DNA from: Glaciecola sp947496235
GTDB lineage: Bacteria; Pseudomonadota; Gammaproteobacteria; Enterobacterales; Alteromonadaceae
Assembly: GCF_050306235.1 (NCBI RefSeq)
Contig: NZ_JBLWFH010000004.1
Span: 186,001-250,000, forward strand
Reading direction: 5' to 3'
Length of the DNA: 64,000 nt
A model generated the notes under the pieces. The model was not told the origin of the DNA, did not search any database, and saw only the letters and a program-made list of their open reading frames with translations. Of this stretch, positions 53,997 to 62,228 are shown in pieces (positions within the stretch are counted from its first letter, which is position 1; each line of letters opens with the position of its first letter). Made by a program: the position numbers and the translations under genes.

Positions 53997-54902
53997 ATGC
54001 GCGAGTTTCCACTGGTATTTCACCCTATTTATAGTCAGCTTGACTTGCCCGTGCGGCACAGATTTCCTATTCAAAAATACCAAGCAATCAAAGATAGATT
54101 GTTGAAAGAAGGTGTTGTGGAGAATCGCTTTGTTACCCCTTGCTCTTTAACCAGAACGCAATTAGTTAGCGTATTAGATCCTAGTTATATTGATTTATTG
54201 ACCTCTGGCGCCTTAGATCCTAAAGCAATGCGTCGGATAGGCTTTCCTTGGTCTGAACAATTGGTGAAACGTACCTTAACAGCAGCTGGCGGCACTGTAT
54301 TGACCGCCGAATTGGCTTTACAGCACGGCAAGGCGATCAACTTAACTGGCGGCTATCACCATGCCTTTGCAAATTTTGGCTCTGGCTTTTGCATGATTAA
54401 CGACCTTTATCTCGCCGCATTGCAAATGCTGCAAGCCTCTGGGATTGATAAAGTACTTATATTTGATTGTGATGTGCATCAGGGCGATGGCACAGCAAAA
54501 TTGGCAGAGAACAACCCAAGGGTCTTTACCGTTTCTTTGCATGGTGAAAAAAACTTTCCCCACCGTAAGCAAGTTTCTGACATGGATTTCCCCTTAGCAA
54601 AAGGGACTCAGGATGATGAATATATAGAAACCCTTGAGCAAGCCTTTCAACTAGCGGTAAACGTAGCCAATCCAGACGCTGTTATTTACGACGCTGGCGT
54701 CGACATTCATGTTGATGATGATTTAGGTCACCTGGACATAAGTACTGCAGGTGTTTACGACAGAGATGCCTTTGTATTTGATCAGTGTGATAAATTAGGT
54801 TTGCCAGTTGCAGCGGTAATTGGTGGTGGCTATCAAAGAGACATTGATGCCTTGGTAGAAGTGCATTTTCAATTATTTAAAGCGGCTGGTGTTTTGTCGT
54901 GA
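53997..54902 (+). CDS. histone deacetylase superfamily (AcuC-like) hydrolase
   Basis: A 301-residue arginase-fold deacetylase. The active-site stretch LTGGYHHAFANFGSGFCMIND carries the tandem histidines; the zinc ligands are the Asp/His of FDCDVHQGDGTA and the Asp of YDAGVDIHVDD. Bacterial members deacetylate acetyl-lysine, acetylpolyamines or related amides; the substrate here is not known. It starts 11 bp after the WcaJ-type gene, so co-transcription with polysaccharide initiation is likely, though it may only be a passenger. Confidence 0.9.
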   Translation: MREFPLVFHPIYSQLDLPVRHRFPIQKYQAIKDRLLKEGVVENRFVTPCSLTRTQLVSVLDPSYIDLLTSGALDPKAMRRIGFPWSEQLVKRTLTAAGGTVLTAELALQHGKAINLTGGYHHAFANFGSGFCMINDLYLAALQMLQASGIDKVLIFDCDVHQGDGTAKLAENNPRVFTVSLHGEKNFPHRKQVSDMDFPLAKGTQDDEYIETLEQAFQLAVNVANPDAVIYDAGVDIHVDDDLGHLDISTAGVYDRDAFVFDQCDKLGLPVAAVIGGGYQRDIDALVEVHFQLFKAAGVLS

Positions 54903-55051
54903 GTTAACACTTCTTTATTATTTTACTTTGCTAACTGCCTCCTTCTTCATTGCTTTAAATTCACCATTAATGAAACGACCTGTTTTAGCAGCTTTTTATA
55001 TTGCTAATTTTGCTAAATTTATTTGAAATGCTGGCAAAGGTCTTCTAGAAT

Positions 55052-55081
55052 CTGTACAAATACACATTGTTATTTATACAG
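55052..55081. promoter_or_regulatory. inverted repeat operator candidate of the WYL regulator
   Basis: CTGTACAAATA (55052-55062) and TATTTATACAG (55071-55081) form an 11-bp inverted repeat with one mismatch and an 8-bp spacer. It ends 14 bp before the ATG of the BrxR/CapW-like gene. BrxR/CapW proteins are dimers that bind inverted repeats just upstream of their own operons, so autorepression fits. Confidence 0.6.
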
Positions 55082-55095
55082 CACAGAAAATCATA

Positions 55096-55995
55096 ATGAG
55101 TACCAAAGCATCACATCATTTAATAGAACAGCGATTATCCGAGCTTTCTAGTGCCCAACGAGAAAGGCTGGCCTTTATCGATTTTAATCTGCAATTTTTT
55201 GGTCGTCTTTCACGAAATGATCTGATTAATCGATTCCAGACTGGCTTAGCAGCTAGTACGCGAGATTTCGCCAGCTATAAAGAGTTAGCGCCTGATAATT
55301 TGATATTGGATCATTCTACTAAGCAGTATTTAAGAACCGCTATTTTCAAACCTATTTTTCGCTTCTCGGCTGATGCTATTTTACAGTCTGTTAGTAAAGG
55401 CTTTAGTGACGGTATAACTGCAGAGGTCGTGCCCTCCGAGCATTGTTTTGAAGCGGTGAAGTTGATACATCCAGACATTAATATTATTGCTTCGCTTATG
55501 CGTGCTATTCATAATCGACAAGCCTGTTCAGTTAAATACGTGTCAATTTCGTCAGGTGAAAGCCAGCGTCGATTAGTGCCCCACGCCATTATAAATAATG
55601 GGCATAGATGGCATGTACGCGGTTTTGATGGAAAAACCAAAAGTTTTAGAGATTTTGTGTGCACACGGTTTACTGAAGTGAAGGAACTTGGATTACCTTG
55701 CGAAAAGCACGAATTGGCGTCTGCAGATCAACAATTCAACAAAATGGTCGATTTGGTGCTTATTCCCCACCCTAGTGTTACTAATTCTAGAGCAATAGAA
55801 ATGGATTTTGCTATGCAAAATGGACAAAAAGTTATGCGTGTACGAGCTGCCTTAGCTGCTTATGTGCTTCGCCAATGGCAAGTAGATTGCTCGGAAGGCC
55901 ACAGAATACTCAACCAAGGTTGCCAACTGGCATTAAAAAATCATTCGGTTTTACAGGATATTGAAAACCCCATGCTCGCCCCCGGCGCAAAATAA
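55096..55995 (+). CDS. BrxR/CapW-like WYL-domain transcriptional regulator
   Basis: A 299-residue protein in three parts: an N-terminal winged helix (about 18-95) with RLAFIDFNLQFFGRLSRNDLINRF and ELAPDNLILD, a central WYL domain (about 130-205) with QRRLVPHAIINNGHRWHVRGFD, and a C-terminal WCX-like domain. This matches BrxR/CapW, homodimeric repressors that guard BREX, CBASS and other phage-defence operons. The WYL motif itself reads WHV rather than WYL-x-A-x-D. No defence effector is encoded nearby; the next gene is TerB-like. It may be an orphan regulator with another function. Confidence 0.85.
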   Translation: MSTKASHHLIEQRLSELSSAQRERLAFIDFNLQFFGRLSRNDLINRFQTGLAASTRDFASYKELAPDNLILDHSTKQYLRTAIFKPIFRFSADAILQSVSKGFSDGITAEVVPSEHCFEAVKLIHPDINIIASLMRAIHNRQACSVKYVSISSGESQRRLVPHAIINNGHRWHVRGFDGKTKSFRDFVCTRFTEVKELGLPCEKHELASADQQFNKMVDLVLIPHPSVTNSRAIEMDFAMQNGQKVMRVRAALAAYVLRQWQVDCSEGHRILNQGCQLALKNHSVLQDIENPMLAPGAK

Positions 55996-56070
55996 ATTAA
56001 CAATTTGTTAACTTTTGAACTATTATGCATAAGCCGAGTCGCAGTAGTCGATATTTTAGGAGATCGAACA

Positions 56071-56475
56071 GTGGAAGTAGAAAACTCGATTTTAAGAGAT
56101 TTAGTTAGTCAACAACAGTTCAACGAAGCACTTATCCGCATGATGGTGCTTTTGTATCAAGCAGACGGAAAGGTCACATTAACGGAACAAGATTTTTTTA
56201 ATGACACAATTGAAGAAATGCACTGGTACAGTGGTATTGCCCTACCTGCATTTATTAACCAAGTCATTCATGACGCCCGCCAAGCCCTGGATAGTCAATT
56301 AGGTGCAGACTATTTAAAAGGGTTAGCCAATGAACTTAATATTGACGCGGCAACCGCATTTGAAGTTGCTATGTCGATTACAGCGGTGGATGGCAAACGA
56401 AGTGATGAGGAGTTAGAACTCTTGTCCTTGTTATCAAACAAGATATTAGCAAGAGGGCTAGTCGCAGAGAGCTAG
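56071..56475 (+). CDS. TerB-like helical protein
   Basis: A 134-residue all-helical protein with the TerB/DjlA-N metal-binding pattern: LIRMMVLLYQADGKVTLTEQDFF (conserved D and E in helix 1 and the following loop) and VAMSITAVDGKRSDEELELLSLL in the second half. TerB-like domains are linked to stress and tellurite-type resistance systems and probably bind Ca2+ at a membrane-associated complex. GTG 56071 is chosen, as GGAG lies eight bases upstream; the longer TTG start at 56005 reads through an unlikely leader. It follows the WYL regulator by 75 bp. Confidence 0.75.
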   Translation: MEVENSILRDLVSQQQFNEALIRMMVLLYQADGKVTLTEQDFFNDTIEEMHWYSGIALPAFINQVIHDARQALDSQLGADYLKGLANELNIDAATAFEVAMSITAVDGKRSDEELELLSLLSNKILARGLVAES

Positions 56476-56478
56476 CCC
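56455..56478. terminator. hairpin at the end of the TerB-like gene
   Basis: GGGCTAG / CTAGCCC, a 7-bp stem with a 10-nt loop, spans the stop codon of the TerB-like gene before the converging DUF2306-type gene. There is no T run, so terminator function is uncertain. Confidence 0.35.
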
Positions 56479-56498
56479 ATAAATATGCTTCTTGGTGT

Positions 56499-57233
56499 TT
56501 AAGTAGCCACTTGAACTCTGAACAATCCCTTGTATTTTTTGCATAAGATGTACGAAGCTATGCTTCCTATAACGCCTGGTGCAATCCAGACCACAAGTTG
56601 ATACTCTCCTAGGTCGAGTAATCTGCGGCTACCGAAGGTTAAAAATGCGGTGTAAGCACCTATACCTGAGCCCAAAAGTGAACCTATGTGTTCTAGAATC
56701 CAGCTACGCTTTGCTACCTGTTTTTTTAAGCAGTATCTAAGCACGTTTATCGCCAGTAATATACTGATAACACCAAACACTGTGTACAAAGGGAAGCTTT
56801 TGCTAATACCAAAATAAAAATAAATGACACCGCCGATAAATAGAAAAACAGGTGCGATTAAGTAATTAATTGCTTTTAAAGAACTTCTGTCGTCTTTGAC
56901 TTCTAGCACTTTTATTCCATGGCGAGTTGTCACAAAGGTTAGAATCGCCAGCAGACCAAGAAATCCCCAAAATACCCGCAGGTATGCCGCTATGTCTTGG
57001 GCGTTTTCCCTATTCGCATATTCGTACTTTATTGCCAGAGGGTCATAAATGACTAACGCGGCCATGAGAAATCCAGCTACCGCGACTATGTACATACAGG
57101 TTTTAAAATAATGCCCGTAACGTACGTGATTGAGTTTTCCTTTTTGGGTAAATAAAGGCACCCAAAAGAGTATTAGCGCAATTGCACCAGCGGTTATGTG
57201 CATCCAAAATAAACCCGTGTGTAAGAAAACCAT
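56499..57233 (-). CDS. DUF2306-like seven-helix membrane protein
   Basis: A 244-residue protein with seven hydrophobic helices and conserved-looking histidines in the first helices (FLHTGLFWMHITAGAIALIL, LNHVRYGHYFK), the pattern of the DUF2306 family. The ATG at 57231-57233 has GAGGA eight bases upstream; the longer start at 57269 is unlikely. It is divergent from a DesK/NarL-type two-component system across 158 bp, so it may be the target of that system. No biochemical role is established for the family. Confidence 0.65.
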   Translation of the reverse strand: MVFLHTGLFWMHITAGAIALILFWVPLFTQKGKLNHVRYGHYFKTCMYIVAVAGFLMAALVIYDPLAIKYEYANRENAQDIAAYLRVFWGFLGLLAILTFVTTRHGIKVLEVKDDRSSLKAINYLIAPVFLFIGGVIYFYFGISKSFPLYTVFGVISILLAINVLRYCLKKQVAKRSWILEHIGSLLGSGIGAYTAFLTFGSRRLLDLGEYQLVVWIAPGVIGSIASYILCKKYKGLFRVQVAT

Positions 57234-57391
57234 GATATTGTCCTCGTGACATTTGATTCGAGTTATCATAGTAATAAAACGAAAGGGTTCGCATCAGTGG
57301 CAAAAGTCACGATTATTTTTATGACTTTTTACCTATGCCAAGAAAATTTTTTCCATGCTAGGCTTAATAAAAAACATCAGGTAGTGCATCC

Positions 57392-58522
57392 GTGAAATCT
57401 TTTTTTAGAGCTGACAACATATCAGCCGTTATCACTTGGTTCGTAGTGGCCGCGCTTACTATTTATTTGATGATTGATGTTGCTAATAGTCCAACATTAC
57501 ATATCATCATTGCGACAGTGCTATTTGTCGTTTACATAATTGTATGGTTGTTAAGCACCTCCAAAAATAAATTATTAGCCAGCCTAAAAGGGAAAATAAT
57601 TTCGGTCGCTGTATTAATTTCAATTGTGATAGGTATTTACTTCGTATCGCCATTTTCATTTGCAAGCATTCTCATGGGCATTGCTTGTGGCATCTTTGCT
57701 TATTATTTTCCCAAGAAAACGGGGTTAGTCTTTGTTTCATTGTGCTCTTTACCCCTCTATTTTGTTTACGAATTTTATTGGCACCAAAATTCTACTATGG
57801 TGTCTTCATTGCTATTTTGGACCTTCAATATTTTCGCTTTCATTATGGTGAGTTCCGTTCGCAAGGAGCAAGAAGCTAGAGAAGAAGCCGAAGCTGCAAA
57901 TTTGCGTTTGGTCAGCACACAGTCTTTGTTAGAACAGGCAGTAAAACAAGGCGAACGAGTAAGAATCGCACGTAATATTCATGATTTATTAGGTCATCAC
58001 TTAACGGCCTTGAGTATTCACTTGCAAGTAGCAAGTCGCCAATCTCAAGGAGAAGTCAAAGAAACTATTGAAAAATGCCACCAATTATCAAAACTTTTGT
58101 TAAGCGACGTAAGAGAAGCGGTGAGCGATATTCGTACAAAAGGCAGTATTGATCTAGCATCCACCATTGAGACAATCCGTAACAAATTGCCTCAAATTGA
58201 AATAGACATTGATATTGAAGAAGAGATTAAAATAAATGATATGGAAGTTGCCGATGCCTTAATCAAGTGCATTCAAGAATCGATTACCAATACCTTAAAG
58301 CATGCACATGGTAAGCACCTCAAGGTTAAAATAACCAAGATGAATTCCGGCCTTGAAGTTGTGATTACGAATGACGGTAATTTGCCGGATAAAATCCATC
58401 TAGGCAATGGTTTGAAGGGAATCCAAGAACGTATCAAAGCCCTCGCGGGTAACGTCAGTTTCCATCTAGAAAATGACCATTTTTTAACGAGCATCCAAAT
58501 TCCTAAGGTACAAAATGATTAA
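57392..58522 (+). CDS. DesK/NarL-type membrane sensor histidine kinase
   Basis: A 376-residue protein with five to six N-terminal helices (about 12-155) and no large periplasmic domain, then a coiled linker, a HisKA_3 domain with H197 in RIARNIHDLLGHHLTAL, and a compact HATPase_c with EVVITNDGN and GNGLKGIQERI. This is the DesK layout, sensing a membrane or intramembrane signal. GTG start at 57392. It overlaps the response regulator gene by eight bases. Confidence 0.9.
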   Translation: MKSFFRADNISAVITWFVVAALTIYLMIDVANSPTLHIIIATVLFVVYIIVWLLSTSKNKLLASLKGKIISVAVLISIVIGIYFVSPFSFASILMGIACGIFAYYFPKKTGLVFVSLCSLPLYFVYEFYWHQNSTMVSSLLFWTFNIFAFIMVSSVRKEQEAREEAEAANLRLVSTQSLLEQAVKQGERVRIARNIHDLLGHHLTALSIHLQVASRQSQGEVKETIEKCHQLSKLLLSDVREAVSDIRTKGSIDLASTIETIRNKLPQIEIDIDIEEEIKINDMEVADALIKCIQESITNTLKHAHGKHLKVKITKMNSGLEVVITNDGNLPDKIHLGNGLKGIQERIKALAGNVSFHLENDHFLTSIQIPKVQND

Positions 58523-59159
58523 AGTACTTCTCGTTGACGATCAAATGTTGGTGCGTCAGGGCATTAACAGTCTTTTAAGCCTTTCCGATAAAATTGAAAT
58601 CGTCGGAGAAGCCGAAAACGGCCAGTTAGCCCTAGATCTCATTGAACAAACACCGGAGATAGACATTGTATTAATGGATATTCGTATGCCAGTAAAAAAT
58701 GGCATAGAAACCGTAGTAGCAATGAATCAAAAAGGCTTAGACATCCCAGTGATTATGCTTACCACCTTTGATGACCATGAGTCAGTGATGCAAGCCATTA
58801 AAGCCGGAGCAAAAGGCTATTTACTTAAAGATGTTTCCTTGGAAACCTTGGTTGAAAGCATTGAAACCGTTCATGCTGGTAACACCTTAATACAACCGGC
58901 GATTACTGAACGATTACTGCAAGGGTTACAAGGCAAAACGTCCAATTTTGAATCTGCAGAAATGCCAGAAGCCTTAAGTAAACGAGAAACCGAAATATTA
59001 CGGCTTATGGCCGCAGGTTGCAGCAACAAAGAGATGGCGGAAAGCCTATTTCGCTCAGAAGGGACGATTAAAAATCAAGTCTCTAGTATTTTAGCCAAAC
59101 TCGGCGTGCGTGACCGCACCCGAGCTGTCCTAAAAGCCATAGAACTCGGCATCATCTAA
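58515..59159 (+). CDS. NarL/FixJ-family response regulator
   Basis: A 214-residue regulator: receiver (1-120) with D8/D9, phospho-acceptor D55 (MDIRMP) and the K-D motif LLKDV, then a LuxR-type HTH (LSKRETEILRLMAAGCSNKEMAESLF...). It is cotranscribed with and overlaps the membrane kinase. The first 19-bp REP-like repeat follows its stop by seven bases, so its transcript probably ends in the repeat region. The divergent DUF2306-like gene is a candidate target. Confidence 0.92.
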   Translation: MIKVLLVDDQMLVRQGINSLLSLSDKIEIVGEAENGQLALDLIEQTPEIDIVLMDIRMPVKNGIETVVAMNQKGLDIPVIMLTTFDDHESVMQAIKAGAKGYLLKDVSLETLVESIETVHAGNTLIQPAITERLLQGLQGKTSNFESAEMPEALSKRETEILRLMAAGCSNKEMAESLFRSEGTIKNQVSSILAKLGVRDRTRAVLKAIELGII

Positions 59160-59166
59160 AAAAAAT

Positions 59167-59185
59167 AATGGAGCCGTAGTTCATT
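59167..59185 (+). repeat. REP-like 19-bp repeat, copy 1
   Basis: AATGGAGCCGTAGTTCATT. AATGGA and TTCATT can pair (one G-T) around a GCCGTAG loop, exposing a GTAG tetranucleotide as in RAYT-associated REPs. It lies seven bases after the LuxR-type regulator stop. Confidence 0.8.
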
Positions 59186-59237
59186 TTTCCATGCCCACAC
59201 ACCCCACGTATCCATTAGCCTCCACACCCCCACCAAC

Positions 59238-59256
59238 AATGGAGCCGTAGTTCATT
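59238..59256 (+). repeat. REP-like 19-bp repeat, copy 2
   Basis: Exact second copy of the 19-bp unit, 71 bp from the first in the same orientation. It lies 15 bp before the 3' end of the GNAT-nitrilase gene. Confidence 0.8.
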
Positions 59257-59271
59257 ATCCAACCAACTTAA

Positions 59272-60840
59272 TCAAACTAACTTGGTTTCCCGCTCACCTA
59301 TCCACTGCACTCTATACAAATCACGTCTTTTATCTAAATAGTTGCGCACAGACCCTTCATTCTGGAGCTTTTTCAACTTATCAAAATCTAAATCTACGAT
59401 AAGTGTCATTTCAGTGTTAGGCGTGGTTTCAGACACTATGGCATCATGCGGAAATGAAAAATCAGATGGAGAAAATACTGCGCTATGACCATATTGAATA
59501 TCGACGTTGTCAACTTTTGGCAAATTCCCCACACTTCCTGCAATTGCCACGTAACACTCATTTTCAATCGCTCTAGCCTGCGCACATCGGCGAACACGCA
59601 AATAGCCATTTTTAGTATCAGTCCAGAAGGGCACACAGAGTATTTGAATTTCTTCTTCTGATAGAAGACGCCCCAATTCTGGGAATTCAACGTCGTAACA
59701 AATTAGAATACCTATTTTGCCGAAGTCTGTATCAAAAGCAGTAAGTTTATCGCCCCCTTTCATAAGCCACTCTTGCTTTTCATGTGGCGTTGGGTGCAGC
59801 TTATGTTGGCTTTCAATTCGACCATCGCGGTGACAAAGATAAGCGACATTGGTCAGATCATCGTTCTCTTCGATAACCGGCATAGAGCCTGCTACTATGT
59901 TAATGTTGTAACTCACTGCCAATTTGGACATTGCGCTTAGAATTTCTTCAGTGTATTCAGCTAAATGCCAAATTGCGTCAATGGAAGATTCTGTCGGACG
60001 CAGCCCCATCAGCGGCGCGTTAAAGAACTCAGGGAAGATTGCAAGATCACATTTATAATCTGATAATGCATCTATGAAATACTCAACCTGTTGCAGCAAT
60101 TCTTCTACATCATGGAAATATCGCATTTGCCATTGAATACAGCCGATTCGAGCCGTGGATTTGTCCCCTCCTAACAAATCCGGTTTTTCCGCCTCGTAAT
60201 AAATATTGTGCCACTGCAACAAGGTTGCAAACCCCAAGGACGCTTTGTCTTCGGGCAAATAACCTTTTAATACCTGTTTCACTTCAAATCCATTAGCCAT
60301 TTGAAATGACAACGTTGGATCGTAAATTTCTTTTTCTCTCACCTGCTGAATATATTCGTATGGCGTCATTTCATCCGCATATTTTGAATAATTGGGAATT
60401 CTTCCACCTGCCATAATAGATTTCAGATTAAGATTTCGGCAGAGTTCTTTTCTCGCCTCATAAAGCCTTCGACCCAGTCGCAAGCCTCGATAATCAGGAT
60501 GTACAAAGAAATCTACACCGTATAAAACATCTCCATTTGGATCGTGAGTTGTGATGTAGGCATCTCCAGTGATTTCTTCATACGTGTGCTTATCACCAAA
60601 TTTGTCGTAATCGACGATAACGGCGAAGGCAGCCGCTACAATCGTTCCCTTATCTTCAATGCAGATTTGGCCGTCGGGAAACGTATTGATTTGCGAATGA
60701 TAGTTGCGCTTACTAAACGCGCCTCCGTCTTTTTCATAAACAATGTTCATTAGTTGTTTAATTTGTTGGAAATCATCAAGCGTTAAATGCCTAAGCTCGA
60801 GTAAATGTTCGCCATCTTCGTTATTTTTGTCGTATCCCAC
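59272..60840 (-). CDS. GNAT acetyltransferase / carbon-nitrogen hydrolase fusion
   Basis: A 522-residue two-domain protein. Residues 15-215 are a GNAT domain with the acetyl-CoA motif VDFFVHPDYRGLRLGRRLY (about 109-127). Residues 230-520 are a nitrilase-superfamily hydrolase with the E-K-C triad E271 (FPEFFNAP), K347 (QHKLHPT) and C381 (LICYDVEFPE). Such fusions are widespread and conserved but their substrates are not established; amide hydrolysis coupled to acylation is the likely chemistry. It is transcribed away from rnpB, with a 160-bp upstream gap. Confidence 0.9.
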   Translation of the reverse strand: MGYDKNNEDGEHLLELRHLTLDDFQQIKQLMNIVYEKDGGAFSKRNYHSQINTFPDGQICIEDKGTIVAAAFAVIVDYDKFGDKHTYEEITGDAYITTHDPNGDVLYGVDFFVHPDYRGLRLGRRLYEARKELCRNLNLKSIMAGGRIPNYSKYADEMTPYEYIQQVREKEIYDPTLSFQMANGFEVKQVLKGYLPEDKASLGFATLLQWHNIYYEAEKPDLLGGDKSTARIGCIQWQMRYFHDVEELLQQVEYFIDALSDYKCDLAIFPEFFNAPLMGLRPTESSIDAIWHLAEYTEEILSAMSKLAVSYNINIVAGSMPVIEENDDLTNVAYLCHRDGRIESQHKLHPTPHEKQEWLMKGGDKLTAFDTDFGKIGILICYDVEFPELGRLLSEEEIQILCVPFWTDTKNGYLRVRRCAQARAIENECYVAIAGSVGNLPKVDNVDIQYGHSAVFSPSDFSFPHDAIVSETTPNTEMTLIVDLDFDKLKKLQNEGSVRNYLDKRRDLYRVQWIGERETKLV

Positions 60841-61001
60841 TTACAAACCTCATATATGTTTTATAGCTTTAAAAGATTACTTAACAGTAAACGTTGGAAA
60901 TGCTGTTACAGTTCTAATTTATGCAATATTAACAGGTAGAATGCAATCTTGTATGAGATTAACGGATGGGGGCTTGCGATTTAAAGATAAAAGGGAAAAT
61001 T

Positions 61002-61349
<348 letters not shown>

Positions 61350-61355
61350 CCTGAC

Positions 61356-61361
61356 AGTATA
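61356..61361 (-). promoter_or_regulatory. rnpB -10 box
   Basis: On the minus strand TATACT (61361-61356) lies six bases before the RNA 5' end. The matching -35 position would fall at about 61379-61384, inside a REP-like repeat copy (61374-61392), where no good TTGACA match is seen. Confidence 0.6.
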
Positions 61362-61373
61362 CCACCCAACAAC

Positions 61374-61392
61374 AATGGAGTCGTAGTACATT
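61374..61392 (+). repeat. REP-like 19-bp repeat, copy 3 (variant)
   Basis: AATGGAGTCGTAGTACATT, differing from the consensus at two positions (C to T and T to A). It covers the expected -35 region of rnpB and keeps the GTAG core. Confidence 0.75.
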
Positions 61393-61402
61393 TTCCAAAA
61401 AT

Positions 61403-61421
61403 AATGGAGCCGTAGTTCATT
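61403..61421 (+). repeat. REP-like 19-bp repeat, copy 4
   Basis: Exact copy of the 19-bp unit, 10 bp after copy 3 and 72 bp before the RAYT start codon, same orientation as copies 1-3. Confidence 0.8.
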
Positions 61422-61492
61422 TTCTGTATCAAAGTACATGAGATTACCTCCTTTAGTTCCAGTACGCTTAAGGCTTTAATAAGGAGAAAGTT

Positions 61493-62185
61493 ATGCCAAG
61501 AAGACAAAGGGTTTATGTACCGGACGTCCCAACACACGTAGTGCAAAGGGGAAATAATAAACAACGCGTTTTTTTAGATAATAGCGATTGTGCCTATTAC
61601 ATGTCATTGTTATCGGAAGCTATAGAAAGATACGAAGTAGCGTTAAATGCCTATGTTCTAATGGGAAATCATGTGCATTTTCTCATGACGCCATCAACAA
61701 AAATTGGCATTTCAAGAGTAATGCAGCTTATGGGTAAAAAGTATGTCTACTATTTTAATCAAAAATACGAAAGAACTGGCGCGCTATGGGGAGGCCGACA
61801 CTTTGCAAGTCTTATCGATTCTGAATTATATCTGTTGAACTGCTACAGATATATTGAGCTAAACCCTGTGCGGGCAAATATAGTTGGGAATCCAGCAAAT
61901 TACACCTGGTCTAGCTATCACGCCAACGCTCTAGGTAAAGAGATAAAGTGCATTACGCCGCATGAAAAGTATTTAGCTTTGGGTAAAAGCCAAGAAACTA
62001 GGTTAAACAATTACAAAGCCTTGTTTACAGAGGGCTTATCATCTGAGGAAATTAAAAAGTTTACTTTGTTTACAAAACACAATTATCCCATTGGGAGTGA
62101 TGATTTTATCGCTCGGATAAGTGCCAAACTTGGGATCAAGTTTGGCAAGCTTACGCCGGGGGCGCCGAAGAAGTTGAAAAAATGA
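61493..62185 (+). CDS. REP-associated tyrosine transposase (RAYT, Y1_Tnp/HUH family)
   Basis: A 230-residue HUH endonuclease-type protein. The metal-binding pair is H60 and H62 (MGNHVHFLM), the catalytic tyrosine lies in KKYVYYFNQKYERTG (about 82-96), and the start THVVQRGNNKQRVF and ALWGGRHFASLI are RAYT signatures. RAYTs recognise and mobilise REP sequences as single-stranded hairpins. Copies of the 19-bp repeat flank the gene, two direct upstream and two inverted downstream, and the TGA stop lies inside copy 5. It is not an IS200/IS605 element, as no TnpB is present. AAGGAG precedes the ATG. Confidence 0.93.
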   Translation: MPRRQRVYVPDVPTHVVQRGNNKQRVFLDNSDCAYYMSLLSEAIERYEVALNAYVLMGNHVHFLMTPSTKIGISRVMQLMGKKYVYYFNQKYERTGALWGGRHFASLIDSELYLLNCYRYIELNPVRANIVGNPANYTWSSYHANALGKEIKCITPHEKYLALGKSQETRLNNYKALFTEGLSSEEIKKFTLFTKHNYPIGSDDFIARISAKLGIKFGKLTPGAPKKLKK

Positions 62186-62199
62186 ACTACGGCTCCATT
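62181..62199 (-). repeat. REP-like 19-bp repeat, copy 5 (inverted)
   Basis: Exact reverse complement of the 19-bp unit. It contains the TGA stop codon of the RAYT gene (62183-62185). Confidence 0.8.
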
Positions 62200-62209
62200 G
62201 TTTTTGGAG

Positions 62210-62228
62210 AATGAACTACGGCTCCATT
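62210..62228 (-). repeat. REP-like 19-bp repeat, copy 6 (inverted)
   Basis: Exact reverse complement of the unit, 10 bp after copy 5. Its end overlaps the TAA stop (62227-62229) of the leftward YebC-type gene, so both converging genes end in repeats. Confidence 0.8.

Larger units (their letters stand above)
61374..62228. mobile_element. RAYT gene with flanking inverted REP-like repeats (REPtron-like unit)
   Basis: Copies 3 and 4 lie upstream of the transposase gene and copies 5 and 6, inverted, directly downstream. This gene-plus-inverted-REPs layout is typical of a RAYT and its cognate REPs. Mobility of the whole unit is not shown; RAYTs are usually single-copy and domesticated, mobilising the repeats. 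Confidence 0.7.

Noticed and set aside
55096..57233. A full BREX or CBASS defence operon next to the WYL regulator
   Set aside because: None of the neighbouring proteins has cyclase, nuclease, methyltransferase or PglZ motifs.
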